Below are positions 12,165 to 22,754 of a DNA stretch of 64,000 nt, piece by piece. How positions within the stretch are numbered: position 1 is the first letter of the stretch; every line of letters begins with the position of its first letter. Below the pieces are notes generated by a model. The model was not told the DNA's origin. It did not search any database and was given only the letters and a program-made list of their open reading frames with translations. Location: the NCBI GenBank assembly GCA_015179025.1, contig WHUX01000010.1, positions 1-64,000 on the forward strand, written 5' to 3'. The position numbers and the translations under genes were made by a program. This DNA comes from Terfezia claveryi (lineage: Eukaryota > Ascomycota > Pezizomycetes > Pezizales > Pezizaceae).

Positions 12165-12660
12165 CGGTAAGTGAGTTTTAGAGTTTCAACAACTCACCGA
12201 GTCGGCTTTCCTGTCCTACAACTCGACTCGCGATTAATCGGTGATCTACAGATTACTCGCCAAGCCTATCTTGTTTCTTATTTTTTTTTATTGTTTTGTC
12301 CTAACACTTCTATAATCTTATCACGTTTAACACTCTCATTCCGTTCTCCTATATCTTGGTTGTCTTTGTATAACCGATTCTTTCTACCTTCACGGGTTGC
12401 TTGTACGGTGCCAGATTGCTTGTCTTATATACCTTGCATTATTATGGATTGTATGCACTATGCCCGATTGCCTGTCATGGATTCCTTGCACAGTCACGGA
12501 TTCCTGGCTTCTTTCACTATACCAGATTGCCTGTCAGGGATTGCTTGCACTGTCATGGAGTGCTTGCACTATCACGGATTGCTTGCACTGTCACAGATTG
12601 CTTACACTATCATGGATTGCTTGCACTGCTACGGATTGCTCCCACCTACTGACGAACAAT
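12165..12660 (+). repeat. Repeat block B, with TGTCACGGATTGCTTG minisatellite
   Basis: The start is related to block A at 4492 (ACAACTCG..., GTGATCTACAGATTACTCG followed by CCAAG). From about 12395 to 12645 it holds about 14 tandem units of 17-18 bp with consensus CACTGTCACGGATTGCTTG. All three forward frames stay open across the array, which is typical of a minisatellite and does not indicate protein coding. The array is longer than in block A, as expected if units expand after duplication. Confidence 0.75.
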
Positions 12661-13000
12661 ACTAGCAATCTGTACTACACAGCCAAACAAAATCCTTACT
12701 CAAATATTGGTTAAGAAATATATTAATATACCTTAAATAAATCACAAGACCCATCACCATGACTATAACAAAAATCCTTCCTATATCCTACAAAACCTGA
12801 AAAATCCTTTCTAACCTCACTTGAGTTTACCAATAATTACCAGTAAATCAATTCATACAACTATACAATATAGAAAGAAAAAAAAAAAACCCTTCAAAGC
12901 AAAACCAAATGCCCTAAATGTCCCCTAAAAAAAGTACTTAGCTGGTGGGATGGTGTTCAACTGGTAGGAAGTCGGGTACCGGAACCTAATTCGCCAAAGA
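12661..13000. other. A-rich noncoding flank of block B
   Basis: A-rich sequence without gene signals, comparable in composition to the flank of block A at about 5100-5400, but I cannot align the two with confidence. Confidence 0.35.
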
Positions 13001-13229
13001 TTCCAATATTTACCTTGGCTGTTAGGCATTCGGGTATCTGTGTTCCTTGGTAATTGACATCTAAACCAGAATCGTATAACATCAAGGCAGTCCCTCTTCG
13101 ACTGTTGATGTAAACCTCCCTACGTTATGGTCATTCTTGTAACTATATATTTCATTCTCAGTAACAGTGAACCTTCTGCTAGGTGATGTACAGTATGCTA
13201 ACATAAGAGAATAATTATTGGGTACCTGC

Positions 13230-13450
13230 ACCTACTCCTCCTGTTGCCCCTCCACTTGCTACTGCCCCCACCGTAGCTGCTACTTCTCCTCCTCCTCCTG
13301 CCTCTGGTCCTGCTCCGGCTGCTGCTGCTGCTGCTACTACTGCCTCTGGTCCTCCCCCTGCCCCTGGTCCTGCTTTTGCTGCTGCTGCTGCTACTGCTCC
13401 TCCTTCTTCTGCCCCTGCTACTGCTGCTGGCCCTCCTCCGCCGGCTGGTC
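13230..13450. repeat. GC-rich trinucleotide-like low-complexity tract
   Basis: Clustered CTG/CTC/CCT triplets (GCTGCTGCTGCTGCTACTAC and the like) are unusual in this AT-rich compartment. Every frame stays open or nearly so: Pro/Ala-rich on plus, Ser/Arg-rich or Gln/Glu-rich on minus. The Gln/Glu-rich minus frame is the one consistent with the H3-like remnant upstream. Confidence 0.7.
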
Positions 13451-13974
13451 ATGGTACTGCACGGTGTCCTCTTTTTGCTTTTTTGGGCATTCGTCAGCTC
13501 ACAAGAGGTACATGTAGAAATGCCTCCAGCACATTATCCCTAGCCAATATATTCGCCTGAATTTTATGCTATAGTCTAACATCCTGCTGTAGGATTGTTT
13601 GTCTATTGTATGTTTCACCACCTTGTATTGCAATCAGGTTTACTGCTTTTTCTGTATTCATGATTAGTCATATTTGTCCGTGACAGCATCTATGACAGCA
13701 TCCATGACATATTTTGACTTACTGGTGAAATACTCATGTATATATACTTCTGCCACCTCCTGTATGGCATTTGTTGCCCTCACTTGGATATGCTCTACAT
13801 TATTCCGATTTATAAACTACGAGTATTTGTCATTATTATCCCTATTCACGTCTTATACAATCTCCCTACACAGCCTGTGGAATGTAATCTTCGGAATTAT
13901 TAGGTCAATGCTTCTCTATTTATTCCTAATCTGACATACGAGGCTGACTGATAATACAGTTAGATTAGTCCTTT

Positions 13975-14046
13975 TTACTTCATGGAATGGAATGCTTCAT
14001 GGAATGGAATGCTTCATAGAATAGAATGCTTTATGGAATGGAATGC
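13975..14046. repeat. 18-bp tandem repeat CTTCATGGAATGGAATG
   Basis: About four units (GCTTCATGGAATGGAATG) within the presumed N-terminal tail region of the H3-like remnant. Confidence 0.75.
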
Positions 14047-14320
14047 AAACATCCTTGTGACCACTTTCTTATAGTTTTTGGTGCCACTGCTTTTTGGGGG
14101 GGCATGACTGATTTTATATTCCTAAGGACTTGTGACCTCACTGGTTGCCCGGGGTTTTTCTTTGGAACCTGCTTTGTTCTTGCTATTTTTATATATTAGC
14201 TGGTTAAAGGAGGCGATGAACTTGGTGACCCAGGGGTGATAGTGATGATTTTATACGAGACGAAGCAATACAGAGTGTTGTGGGGATCCAAACCTAAATA
14301 TTAAATAATGAATCCAAGTT

Positions 14321-16165
14321 TGCCTGCACGTTCCTTCAAGTTAGCTTAGATACCTTAGTGTAATACATCGATAAAGGAAACCCAATAAAGGAAATGCAAC
14401 AAACGAAACTCGCTAAAGGATATTGACAACTAGCTGTTAGGCTGTTAGTCGTGTACACATTTAAGCTGAACAAGCATCATCATAGCAGATTAACTCGCCT
14501 TTTGCCAAATTTCCCCTGGGGACTGACTTATTTTGGCCCCCTTAACAGGGCCACATATGGGTTACTTTTGCCTGCAGGTTGGCTAGGATTACTGGAGGAG
14601 ACCAGACAAGCTGGGAGGCGATATATACTAGAGTAAATATATATACCTATCTGTCTCATATGCAACCTTAGTGTCACGGGGTGACATCCAGCCCTACCAA
14701 AGGTACTTGGGCCCTTATAAAATGACCCTAGAATCTACATGAACTCTAGGTACACTCTTAGCAGTGTGGTGCAAACGTTTCTAATACTTATCTATAAGTG
14801 TTAAGTATATGTAACGGGTATGAACCTCGGAGTAATTTATAATCATCCTAGATAGTTAAGACACTTATGAAACGTCCATAGACCCTTGAGGGAGCTACGG
14901 TTCAAGTTTCATAAGAATCCGATTAACGGTTCAATAGTTATACTCAGATTAATATGCCGACTATATGTATATATATGCTAGCTATATATTAGCTGTTACC
15001 CTAAAGTCTTAGCGTTACCCTGAATATTGAATTATTACCCTGAACTGCAGGAAAATAATTCGGTAACAATAAATAAAAAAATGAAGCCATGAGGGCGCAC
15101 TTTAGACCAAAGTGCATCTGGTGACACTATAAGGGAGTGCACTTAGGACAGAGGCCAAAGGTAGGGCTAAAACATAAAGTTCTCTGAATTGAATGTTTCA
15201 AGATTCTATCTAGGCCTACTGTTCGTCCTGATTCCATTTCTGCAATCCCTTTTATGATCAGAGTTAAACTTATGGAGATATAAGACTTTTAATATGGTCA
15301 TATAGGTCCACTAGGAGGTTTACTTATTATTAGTAATAACTCCATGAATAATTTGGGTATTGAGATAAACTAAGATTCGATAATCTTCTATGCATTGATA
15401 CCTTTCCAATGGTAATCTACTTGTGACCCACGGTTCTCTATTTATAGAGTTATATGCAGTTGAAAATTATTTTCAAAGGACACTAGACACTATTAAGTGA
15501 ATATTGCCGGAAACATAATTAGATGTCTTTGGATATTGTCGGATGGTAATTAGATAGTATCGGGGATTGGTAACGTATCTAAAATTGAATTTAGTTGTCT
15601 CAGATAAGAATTCTTTAATGGGATAAGCGAGCTATAAATGAAGTACGTATAAAATGCAGACATGGGAATATTCTCTACATTCGGGTTAGTAACCTGTGAC
15701 AACGAGTGCAGATAGCAACTGCATTAACAAAGGTGTGGATGGCATAACACTTAGGAAGAAATTCCAAGGTAACAGGTAGGCCCGCATTTTATAAAATATT
15801 ATTATCATAAGAATATCTACAAACATCGCGGGATATAAATAGTGCAAGTAGTTCCAGTTGAATTTATTCTACTACCAGTGAGTATTCAAAAGCAAGAGCA
15901 CCTTGAGTACATGAAGCCTACAAAGTTCTAAGTCTTGAGTTAACTTTACGTTTAAGTGACATAGGATTTATTTTGTATTGCGAAATAAGATCTGTCATGA
16001 GAAACTACTGTTGGACTAAACTTTACTGCTATAGGATTGATATTCTGTGTTGCGGAATAGATATTGTTGCGGCAGGAAATTATGACCATCCTAATAGTTG
16101 CAAGAGTGCTATCAGTCAATAGGGCTCCTATGACATTACTTTGTAGCTAGTGATTCTCGTTTCAT
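14321..16165. other. Noncoding stretch, possible 5' LTR or leader of the gag remnant
   Basis: No gene seen. A TGTCACGGGGTGACA palindrome at about 14675 is a plausible LTR start, and imperfect 60-bp duplications lie at about 15960-16075 (ATAGGATT...TTGCGGAATA). TTACCCTGA occurs repeatedly at 14995-15045. Because gag starts at about 16184 on the same strand, this may be LTR plus leader, but no second LTR copy or primer-binding site is visible, so the call is weak. Confidence 0.3.
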
Positions 16166-16183
16166 TTGCTATATACTCAAATC

Positions 16184-18271
16184 ATGTCTAGTACACAGAC
16201 ACCAAGAGGGCATCGCCAGCCCTACCAACCCCTTACATTCCCAGATGTTATACCCCGTGCCATCACACAAAGACCACACAATCTTTCTCAATCTGATACA
16301 GATACGGAAGATGACCTTATTGATATCCCAATGGAGGATATTCTATCTCGAGGGATGGAATCCTCAAGATACTCTATATACTCTCCAGATGAGTTAACCA
16401 CATTCAGACCTGGTTTATTAGAACGATTTAGACAACCTTCCAGAAGGCCTCCCCATCGAACAGCCAGTAACACATCATTACGACGTCCTACCTAGCCACC
16501 ACCACATCCCACACAACTGTCTCGACCAAGTTTAAGCCAAGAAGAATATGACCAATTATTGGCTCCAATTGTTAGAGATGGATCTATCGAGTTTGACCGG
16601 CAATGAGTGGAGATTGCAGACCTTACAAGAGGTCTAAATGCCCAAGCAAGCCTCCTAAAAGAAGCCTAAGATGTACATAGGATTATTTTTGAAGGAGCAA
16701 TAGCTACATATGAAGACCTAAAGTTATTACGACAGCAGGTCACCGAAGAAGTAGCAGCTTTAAAAGGTCAAATGGAAGGACAACAGGATGCAGTTAAACG
16801 TTTAACTGTATCTATCAGTGAGGCCTTAGAAAAACAATGAGAGGAACTAAGCAAGAAGCTTAAGCTGGACATGGAGGCAATAGTTGATACGGCTAAAGTA
16901 GAGTTTGATAGTATCAAAGCAGATATTGTCAAACTCCATAAATGGATACAAAAGGCGATCAAGCAAGAGCAAGATGATCGCATTCGCAGTTGTAAGACTA
17001 ATAAAGAATCCATAGAAGAACTCTCTCATTGGATCCAGACTCACAAAAGGAAGCTCAAAGACCTATAAGAGCAACCACTCAGCCAACAACATTCACCGAA
17101 ATGCACTCGATTAATTGATGATGATATAGAAGATTTCATCATACGTGGTACTCGGACTGGTCCGGTACCACCCCCTCCGCCTCCACCATTACCTCCTCCA
17201 CAAAAGAAAACTCGAGTTCTTTCTGAGAAAAAAGAACCCCGAAACCTCCCCCTACCTCTGAAGTTCGATGGAACTTCAAGCAAACTTAAGGAATTCCTAA
17301 TGAAGGTAGACCACACCTTTGAATGCATGCCGCTAACATACTCTACTCATAGTGAAAAAATCCTGTTCGTAGCGGATCTACTTATAGGAGGTGCGAGTAC
17401 TTGGTTTCACACAAACCAACACAAGTGTACACCAGATACCAACTTCGGATGGGTTGAATGGGACACGTTTAATGTCTTTAAATGTGAATTCATAAATGCA
17501 CACTAGAACTAGCATAAGAAGCGGGATGCAAAGGTCTCCCTTCAGAAGAAGTTCTAAAAAAAAGGTGAGTTGATGAAAGATTTCATCGCTCGTGTTAGGG
17601 TTCATCAGTTGGTAGCGGAACTACCATAGGAACAGCTCTGGGAGCACCTGATTAGTGCAATTCAGCCTGAGACTCGAGCCCATATGGTCCGAATCAGTAC
17701 TAACAAAGACATTCTAGATAAGGTACCTGCTAGTACAGAAATGTGTTTCCAGGCTATCGCAAATGCTGGGTCTCGGGTTGAGTATGAGAAGGTTAGGGAG
17801 ATACATACACAGAGCCAGTTCCGTTAAAAAGAACAGGCTACTGGTGCGAAAAAGGAGGTACCCAATACCCCCAAGACTACTGAGAAAAAATTCGAGAACC
17901 TTAAAGATCAGATTACTAAACCAAAGCAGAAGGCGAAAACTAAGCCCGAAGCCAAATCCAAGCCCAAATCCAATACTTCCTCCAAGAAGGAAAAAGAGCC
18001 TGGTCAAAATAAAGTTACATATGCAATGCGACAGGCTCGGAAAAAGGATGGACAGTAAATCAAGTGTGGGGACAAAACTCACATGATGGGTGACTGTACG
18101 AATGGTTGGAAATCTATGGTTGAGTCAAAGGGAAAGGGAAAGGGAAAGGAGGAAGCAAAGAAAGTGGCAACAGTGTCTGCAGGAGCGGCTATAGCAATGC
18201 CACTTGAGGTTCAGTTTGGGCATATTGTGAGTGAGGATGAGTTGGATTATGGGGAAAATTCAGACTATTAG
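16184..18271 (+). pseudogene. Ty3/Gypsy gag remnant
   Basis: The frame starts MSSTQTPRGHRQPYQPL and continues with several stops to 18271. A coiled-coil region (about 16550-17070) is followed by an acidic patch and a Pro-rich linker. The capsid-like core at about 17230-17700 has FDGTSSKLKEFLMKVD, then GGASTWFHTN and ARVRVHQL. A Lys-rich linker and a damaged zinc knuckle follow (CGDKTHMMGDC, about 18064, first Cys lost to a stop). This is the layout of chromovirus gag. Stops again fall mainly as TAG/TAA at Q/W-like positions. No pol follows it: a pogo transposon starts about 115 bp after the gag stop. Confidence 0.8.
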
Positions 18272-18384
18272 GCATGTAGGCTATCTAGTATGTCGGGTCG
18301 GATAGTCTCGCAGGATTGGTTTTCTATTTGTGTTATAAGGAATGGCATCTCTATTGGCTATTGGAAGGAGGAACATGAAGGAGA

Positions 18385-21045
18385 ACCTATACCCTTGGCA
18401 CACTAGAAGCGACCAATCACCGAGCAGCGACCACTGTCTAAGACATACAGCTTGACTGACCTCGTCAGCCTCTCCGCAGGCCCAATACCCCCGCCTTATC
18501 AGTATAATGGTCTTACCTAGTATCAATCGAATCACCAAGTCTCCGGCAATATTAACAATACTCCGCGATTACAAGCATGCCAAAATATACGAAGCAGCAG
18601 CTGCAGGAAGCAATTAAGCATGCAAAACAAGAGCCAGATGCACCTATGCTACGGATTGCAGATTTATATGGGGTAGACCGCCAGACATTACGCCGGAGGG
18701 TGCTAGGGACACAGCAGGAGCGGTCTATAGCATATCAGGACCAGCAACTGTTCTCTACAGGTGATGAAAAAGCAATCGCAGGCTATGCCGGTATCATGGC
18801 AGATGCGGGATTTCCACTTGGGCCTGAGCCTTTGCGGCAAATTGCCCAAGGAATTGTTAATGAGAGGCAAATAACCCAGCATGGCCCCTCACGTGCACCC
18901 TCTGCCAGCAGCCCTTCTACTAGCAACCCTTCTACCTCTAGTGGCTCTTCCGCCACCTTTGGTAACCCTTCCAGCTCTATGAATACCCCTATCCATATCG
19001 TTGGTGTCAGTTGGGTAGATAGATTTCTTAATCGCAATCCAGGCTTCAAAAAGATCTATATTCGCTACCAGGAAAGGGCAAGGGCAGCAGCAACGAATGA
19101 TATAGAACTACAAGCTGATTTCCTACGAAAGCTAGCAAATCTTATATGACGGAAAAAAATAGCTCAGGACGATATCTGGAATTGTGATGAGAAAGGAATC
19201 ACAATGGGAAGAAATAGTAGGCGTACTATGGCTATTGTACGTGTTGGAGGTAGAAGTACAGCCATGACTGAGGGGTCTCGAGAGTTTTGCAGTGTGTTGG
19301 AGACTGTAAATGCTGGGGGAGAAATCATCCCCCCATTTATTGTATGGCAGGGGAAAACTCATCGGGAATCTTATTATCGGGAAGGAGGGGTAGAACACGA
19401 AGCAACATTTGCTGTATCTCCTAGTGGATATATGGATGATGAGCTTGGGTTTGAATATATAGGCCAACATTTTGAGCCTTATACTCGCTGGGGTGTAGGG
19501 GGGGCGCATGTGAGTATGATGGTGATCCACCACCACGATGTTTAATTGTGGATGGTCATTCCTCTCATGTGGCATGGAGAGTAGTTAAATACGCTCTTGA
19601 TCACAATATTCATATGATCTCTCTTCCGTCCAAATCTACTCACCTTCTTCAACCTCTTGATGTTGGCTGCTTCTCCTTACTGCAGCGTACATATGAGCGC
19701 AACCTCAGCACATGGCTCTGTCGCAATCCTCTATTAGGAATATCGAAGCTCGAGTTCCTCGATATCCTTCAGCAAACTCGTAGGGAGGTCTTTACTAATG
19801 AGATTATCCGGAGCGCATGGAGAGCATCCCGTTGCTGGCCTATTGATCGCACTATCCTACCTCCTCAGCCGCCAGCTGCTAGTTTTTCGGTTACAAGCGC
19901 TATAGCTGCAAGTGCAGGGGTGTCAGCTGCAGGCTTAGATTCCCCTGCTCGTCTCCGTCAGCTTTCTCGAATAGTTATAGAGCAGGCACGGCGGAAGCTC
20001 AATTAGGATGATGAACTTAAGGGCATGATATATGAGCTTATTGACTTTGCAGAAGAGAAGGTGACTAAGTATAGGGATATTGCGCCTCATGCAGAAACTC
20101 TAAATAAGCTTCGAGATGGAAAGATACGCAAAACAAGAAAGAGATCTAGACATGTTGGAGAAGCTCGTGTACTAACCTACCAATATGTTAATAAAGGGAT
20201 TAAGAAGCTTGCAGATACAAAGGCAGCAAAGGCTAGAGGCGGCGGATTGCAGAAGAGAAGAAGAAGGTTGCAGAGGAAAAAAGGGTTACTAAAGAAGCGC
20301 TTGATAAGCAGTGGAGGTATGATCTACAGCAATATCAAGCAGTTGAAATACCAGCATGGCAGGCGGAGTGCGCAGAGATTGACCAGGCTTGGGCTGCCTC
20401 AAAGGCCATTGCCGTGGCAAATGGGGGATCTAAGCGTATCGGCAAGAAACCTTCCTACCCTACTCGGCTAAAACGACCTCTAAAACCTAAAGGGGGAGGG
20501 GCTATTACAAGTAGTGATCTCACTATAATAGCGGAGGATATATTAGAGGAGGGGGTAATAGTGGGATTGAAGGAGGAGCTGAGGAAGGTGAAGATGAAGA
20601 AGATTTAGTGGATTCAATGCGAACTCTTGATATTGCTTATTTTGCGGAGGTTAGTGCTCTTATTTATTGGCTTGCCGTTTTACTATTTAGCAATCTTTAC
20701 TAGTTATATTTATCTAACATAGATATAGATGCATGGATGAGGCTTTCTAGCAGTTGTGAGCATATTGGTGTGATATTCGATATACAGGAGAGGGCAAAGG
20801 GGGGTAGGGAGGGTTATCAAGGAAGGCTTACTAGCAAGGAGGATCTCGAGTTCTAGGCTGATTTTGATGGAGTATGAAGGTAACCATGTTGTAGAGCATA
20901 GTTATTTCTATAGATATATATTTACTTAGTTATAGTCCTCTCTAGCTGTCGTTTGATTGTCTATTGCAGGAGAGCCTGCAGGAGGGTTTCAGAGGTGGTC
21001 GCTTCTCAGTGATTGGTCGCTTCTAGTGCGCCAAGGGTACAGGTT
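18385..21045 (+). mobile_element. pogo-type (Tc1/mariner superfamily) DNA transposon
   Basis: Terminal inverted repeats are visible. The left end at about 18389-18437 reads TACCCTTGGCACACTAGAAG then GCGACCAATCAC. The right end at about 20990-21040 is its reverse complement with few changes. Both ends contain the internal GCGACCA subrepeat. The element is about 2.65 kb, and the transposase occupies most of it in the plus orientation. The left flank has the TA expected for this superfamily; the right flank reads CA, so one base seems to have changed. This is the least decayed mobile element in the window. Confidence 0.85.
18577..20690 (+). pseudogene. pogo/Fot-type transposase, broken by few lesions
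   Basis: The N-terminus has a psq-type helix-turn-helix (MPKYTKQQLQEAIKHAK ... LYGVDRQTLRRRV). A CENP-B/Tc5-type DNA-binding region follows (VSWVDRFLNRNPGF), then the DDE domain with the triad visible at NCDEKG, LIVDGHSSH and QPLDVGCF. Lys/Glu-rich helices follow, with tail motifs about 20370-20560. Lesions are a TGA at 19147, a frameshift at a run of seven G (19498-19504), a TAG at 20004 and a frameshift near 20245. All three catalytic Asp are retained. Pogo transposases insert at TA; this copy looks recently inactivated. Confidence 0.85.
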
Positions 21046-22754
21046 TGGGGTACATTGCGCATTGCGGCTGGTGTCGCGGGAACTTGTTTAAGATATGATT
21101 GATGGCCCCGAGGGTTTCTTTCGTGCCTTGGGGAGGGGTATCTATTTCTGGGAATGTTGAGGGAGTACTACTGTGAGATCCAAGCTCAGGGTGAGGGGGT
21201 GTCGTCACGTAGGTACGGTCATAATCGGAGATTTGTTTCCCTGGAACAATTTTTGATTTGCTTTTTTACACTTCAGCGACTGTACCGTAGTTTACAGCGA
21301 TGTACGGAGTACAAAGGTATGTATCTCCTGGGTAAAAAGGAGGTACGGAGCTTTGACTAGAAGCTACCTAGCGCCGCACAGCACCCAACGGCTGTAAGGA
21401 CAACAAGCAGTCGACTTGGGAAGCATCAACGGGTTTCGACTGCACGACAACTACCGTAAGAAGTACTGTAGGTACTGTACCTATGTAGGACTCTACCGGT
21501 AGGAAGCCATCGCTATTCCAGATCTTCTATTCTGGGGTCATCTGCAAAACTTGCCCTCTTCTTGCATCAATTGCCGGGGCCTACCGGCCCCTCCGTACTC
21601 TACACTACCTATGTACATACACCTACCTACATGCTCATGCATTCGACTATAGCACCTAGCACTCTAGACTCGGAGAACCCTGGGCTGCAATCGCTCTGCT
21701 TTGCTTCAAGGGTGAACTAGTTGGACTGTAGAGTACTTAGGTACCGGTACCGCTGTTCTCTTGTGGTCTGTGCTTAAGCGAGAGAACGATTCCCCTGCGG
21801 GTTATTGGATATTGGAGGGTGTACTGGATCATAAGTGGTGAAAACTGCTACTGTACTGGTCGGTGCCTCTTGCGTGGATTGCCTTGAGACACGTTTGCAC
21901 GGGAGCTTTCATAAACTCGACTACAATACTTACCTACAGTTGCAGGAACCCGCCTTTTGTCAATTTGGGACTTGACAAGCACACAGGACTCAGTTTTGCT
22001 TCGTACGTACCTAAATCTCCTATTGCGTTTTCGAGGTTTGAGATGGATTTGAGGTGCGCCTGTCCAATTATCAGCACCTTCACTCAATACCCTCGCATTC
22101 AGCCCGGCGGGTGCCCCACTTATCACAGTTTCTTTACCCCAACCCCCTTACCACTTCAATAGAATATACCCCAGACCCACGAGCGTGGGTGCTTATGACC
22201 GGCCTAGCTATGTGATCAAAAAAAAGGAAAGGGCAATAAATTGTCTATTAGACCTCCTTCTCGTATCGCCACGTACGTTCCGTTCCGTCTTGTCGTTCGC
22301 TCGTTCGTTCGCTCGCGCGTGGGCGTGGATGTGCGTGTATGTCAAGCTAGGATGTTACAAAGATCGTATCGTAGTTGGCTGTTTTTTTTCTTCATTGATT
22401 TTGTGTTTTTATTTGGCTTGTTTGTGTTCATAGGGTAGCTGCCTGGAGTGGAAACTAACACTCGGCAGAATATTGATTTCGCAGAGGATTCCTGATTTTC
22501 TGACCGTGATCGGATATTGAGGGATATTCTTTAAGGCGCGCTGAAAACATATCCCGCTCCAAGCGCACACTTTTACCATCTCAAAACAACTCAAGACACC
22601 TACAGTTGATACCCCATCTCATCTGACAATAACGCTACAGTATTGGATACTCGGGGCATCCAGCAGCAGAAGAAGGCTAGGGCAATCGATAATCATCGAC
22701 ATCAAATAGGACTACGTATCCGTCACGAGCTAGTTACTAGGGCCCTTTGTCACG
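21046..22754. other. Intergenic boundary between repeat and gene compartments
   Basis: No gene recognised. Base composition becomes balanced here. Two TACCGGTA palindromes occur (21494, 21742). At 22290-22320 there is a short CGTTCGCTCG array. The last few hundred bases probably contain promoter and 5' leader of the gene starting at 22755. Confidence 0.4.

Larger units (their letters stand above)
13000..14320 (-). pseudogene. Decayed gene with histone H3-like fold and Gln/Glu-rich tail
   Basis: On the minus strand a frame at about 13945-13680 reads RSIDLIIPKITFHRLCREIV, which matches the alpha-1 region of histone H3 (KSTDLLIRKLPFQRLVREIA). It continues as RATNAIQEVAEVYIHEYF, which matches H3 alpha-2 (SALMALQEAAEAYLVGLF). 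The loop between them is about 14 residues longer than in canonical H3. Upstream (about 14300-14060) is a Lys/Arg-rich stretch resembling a basic tail. Downstream (13450-13200) one frame is Gln/Glu-rich, with TAG stops in CAG runs. At least three in-frame stops are all explainable as C-to-T changes. It may be an H3/CENP-A-type gene or a transposon-borne histone-fold protein; function is unknown. Confidence 0.6.

Noticed and set aside
12171..12714. Overlapping open frames in three forward frames
   Set aside because: All three frames are open across a tandem array, which marks a repeat and not coding sequence.
13198..13452. Ser/Arg-rich minus-strand frame resembling an SR protein
   Set aside because: Triplet-like low complexity leaves several frames open; the Gln/Glu-rich frame fits the neighbouring remnant better.
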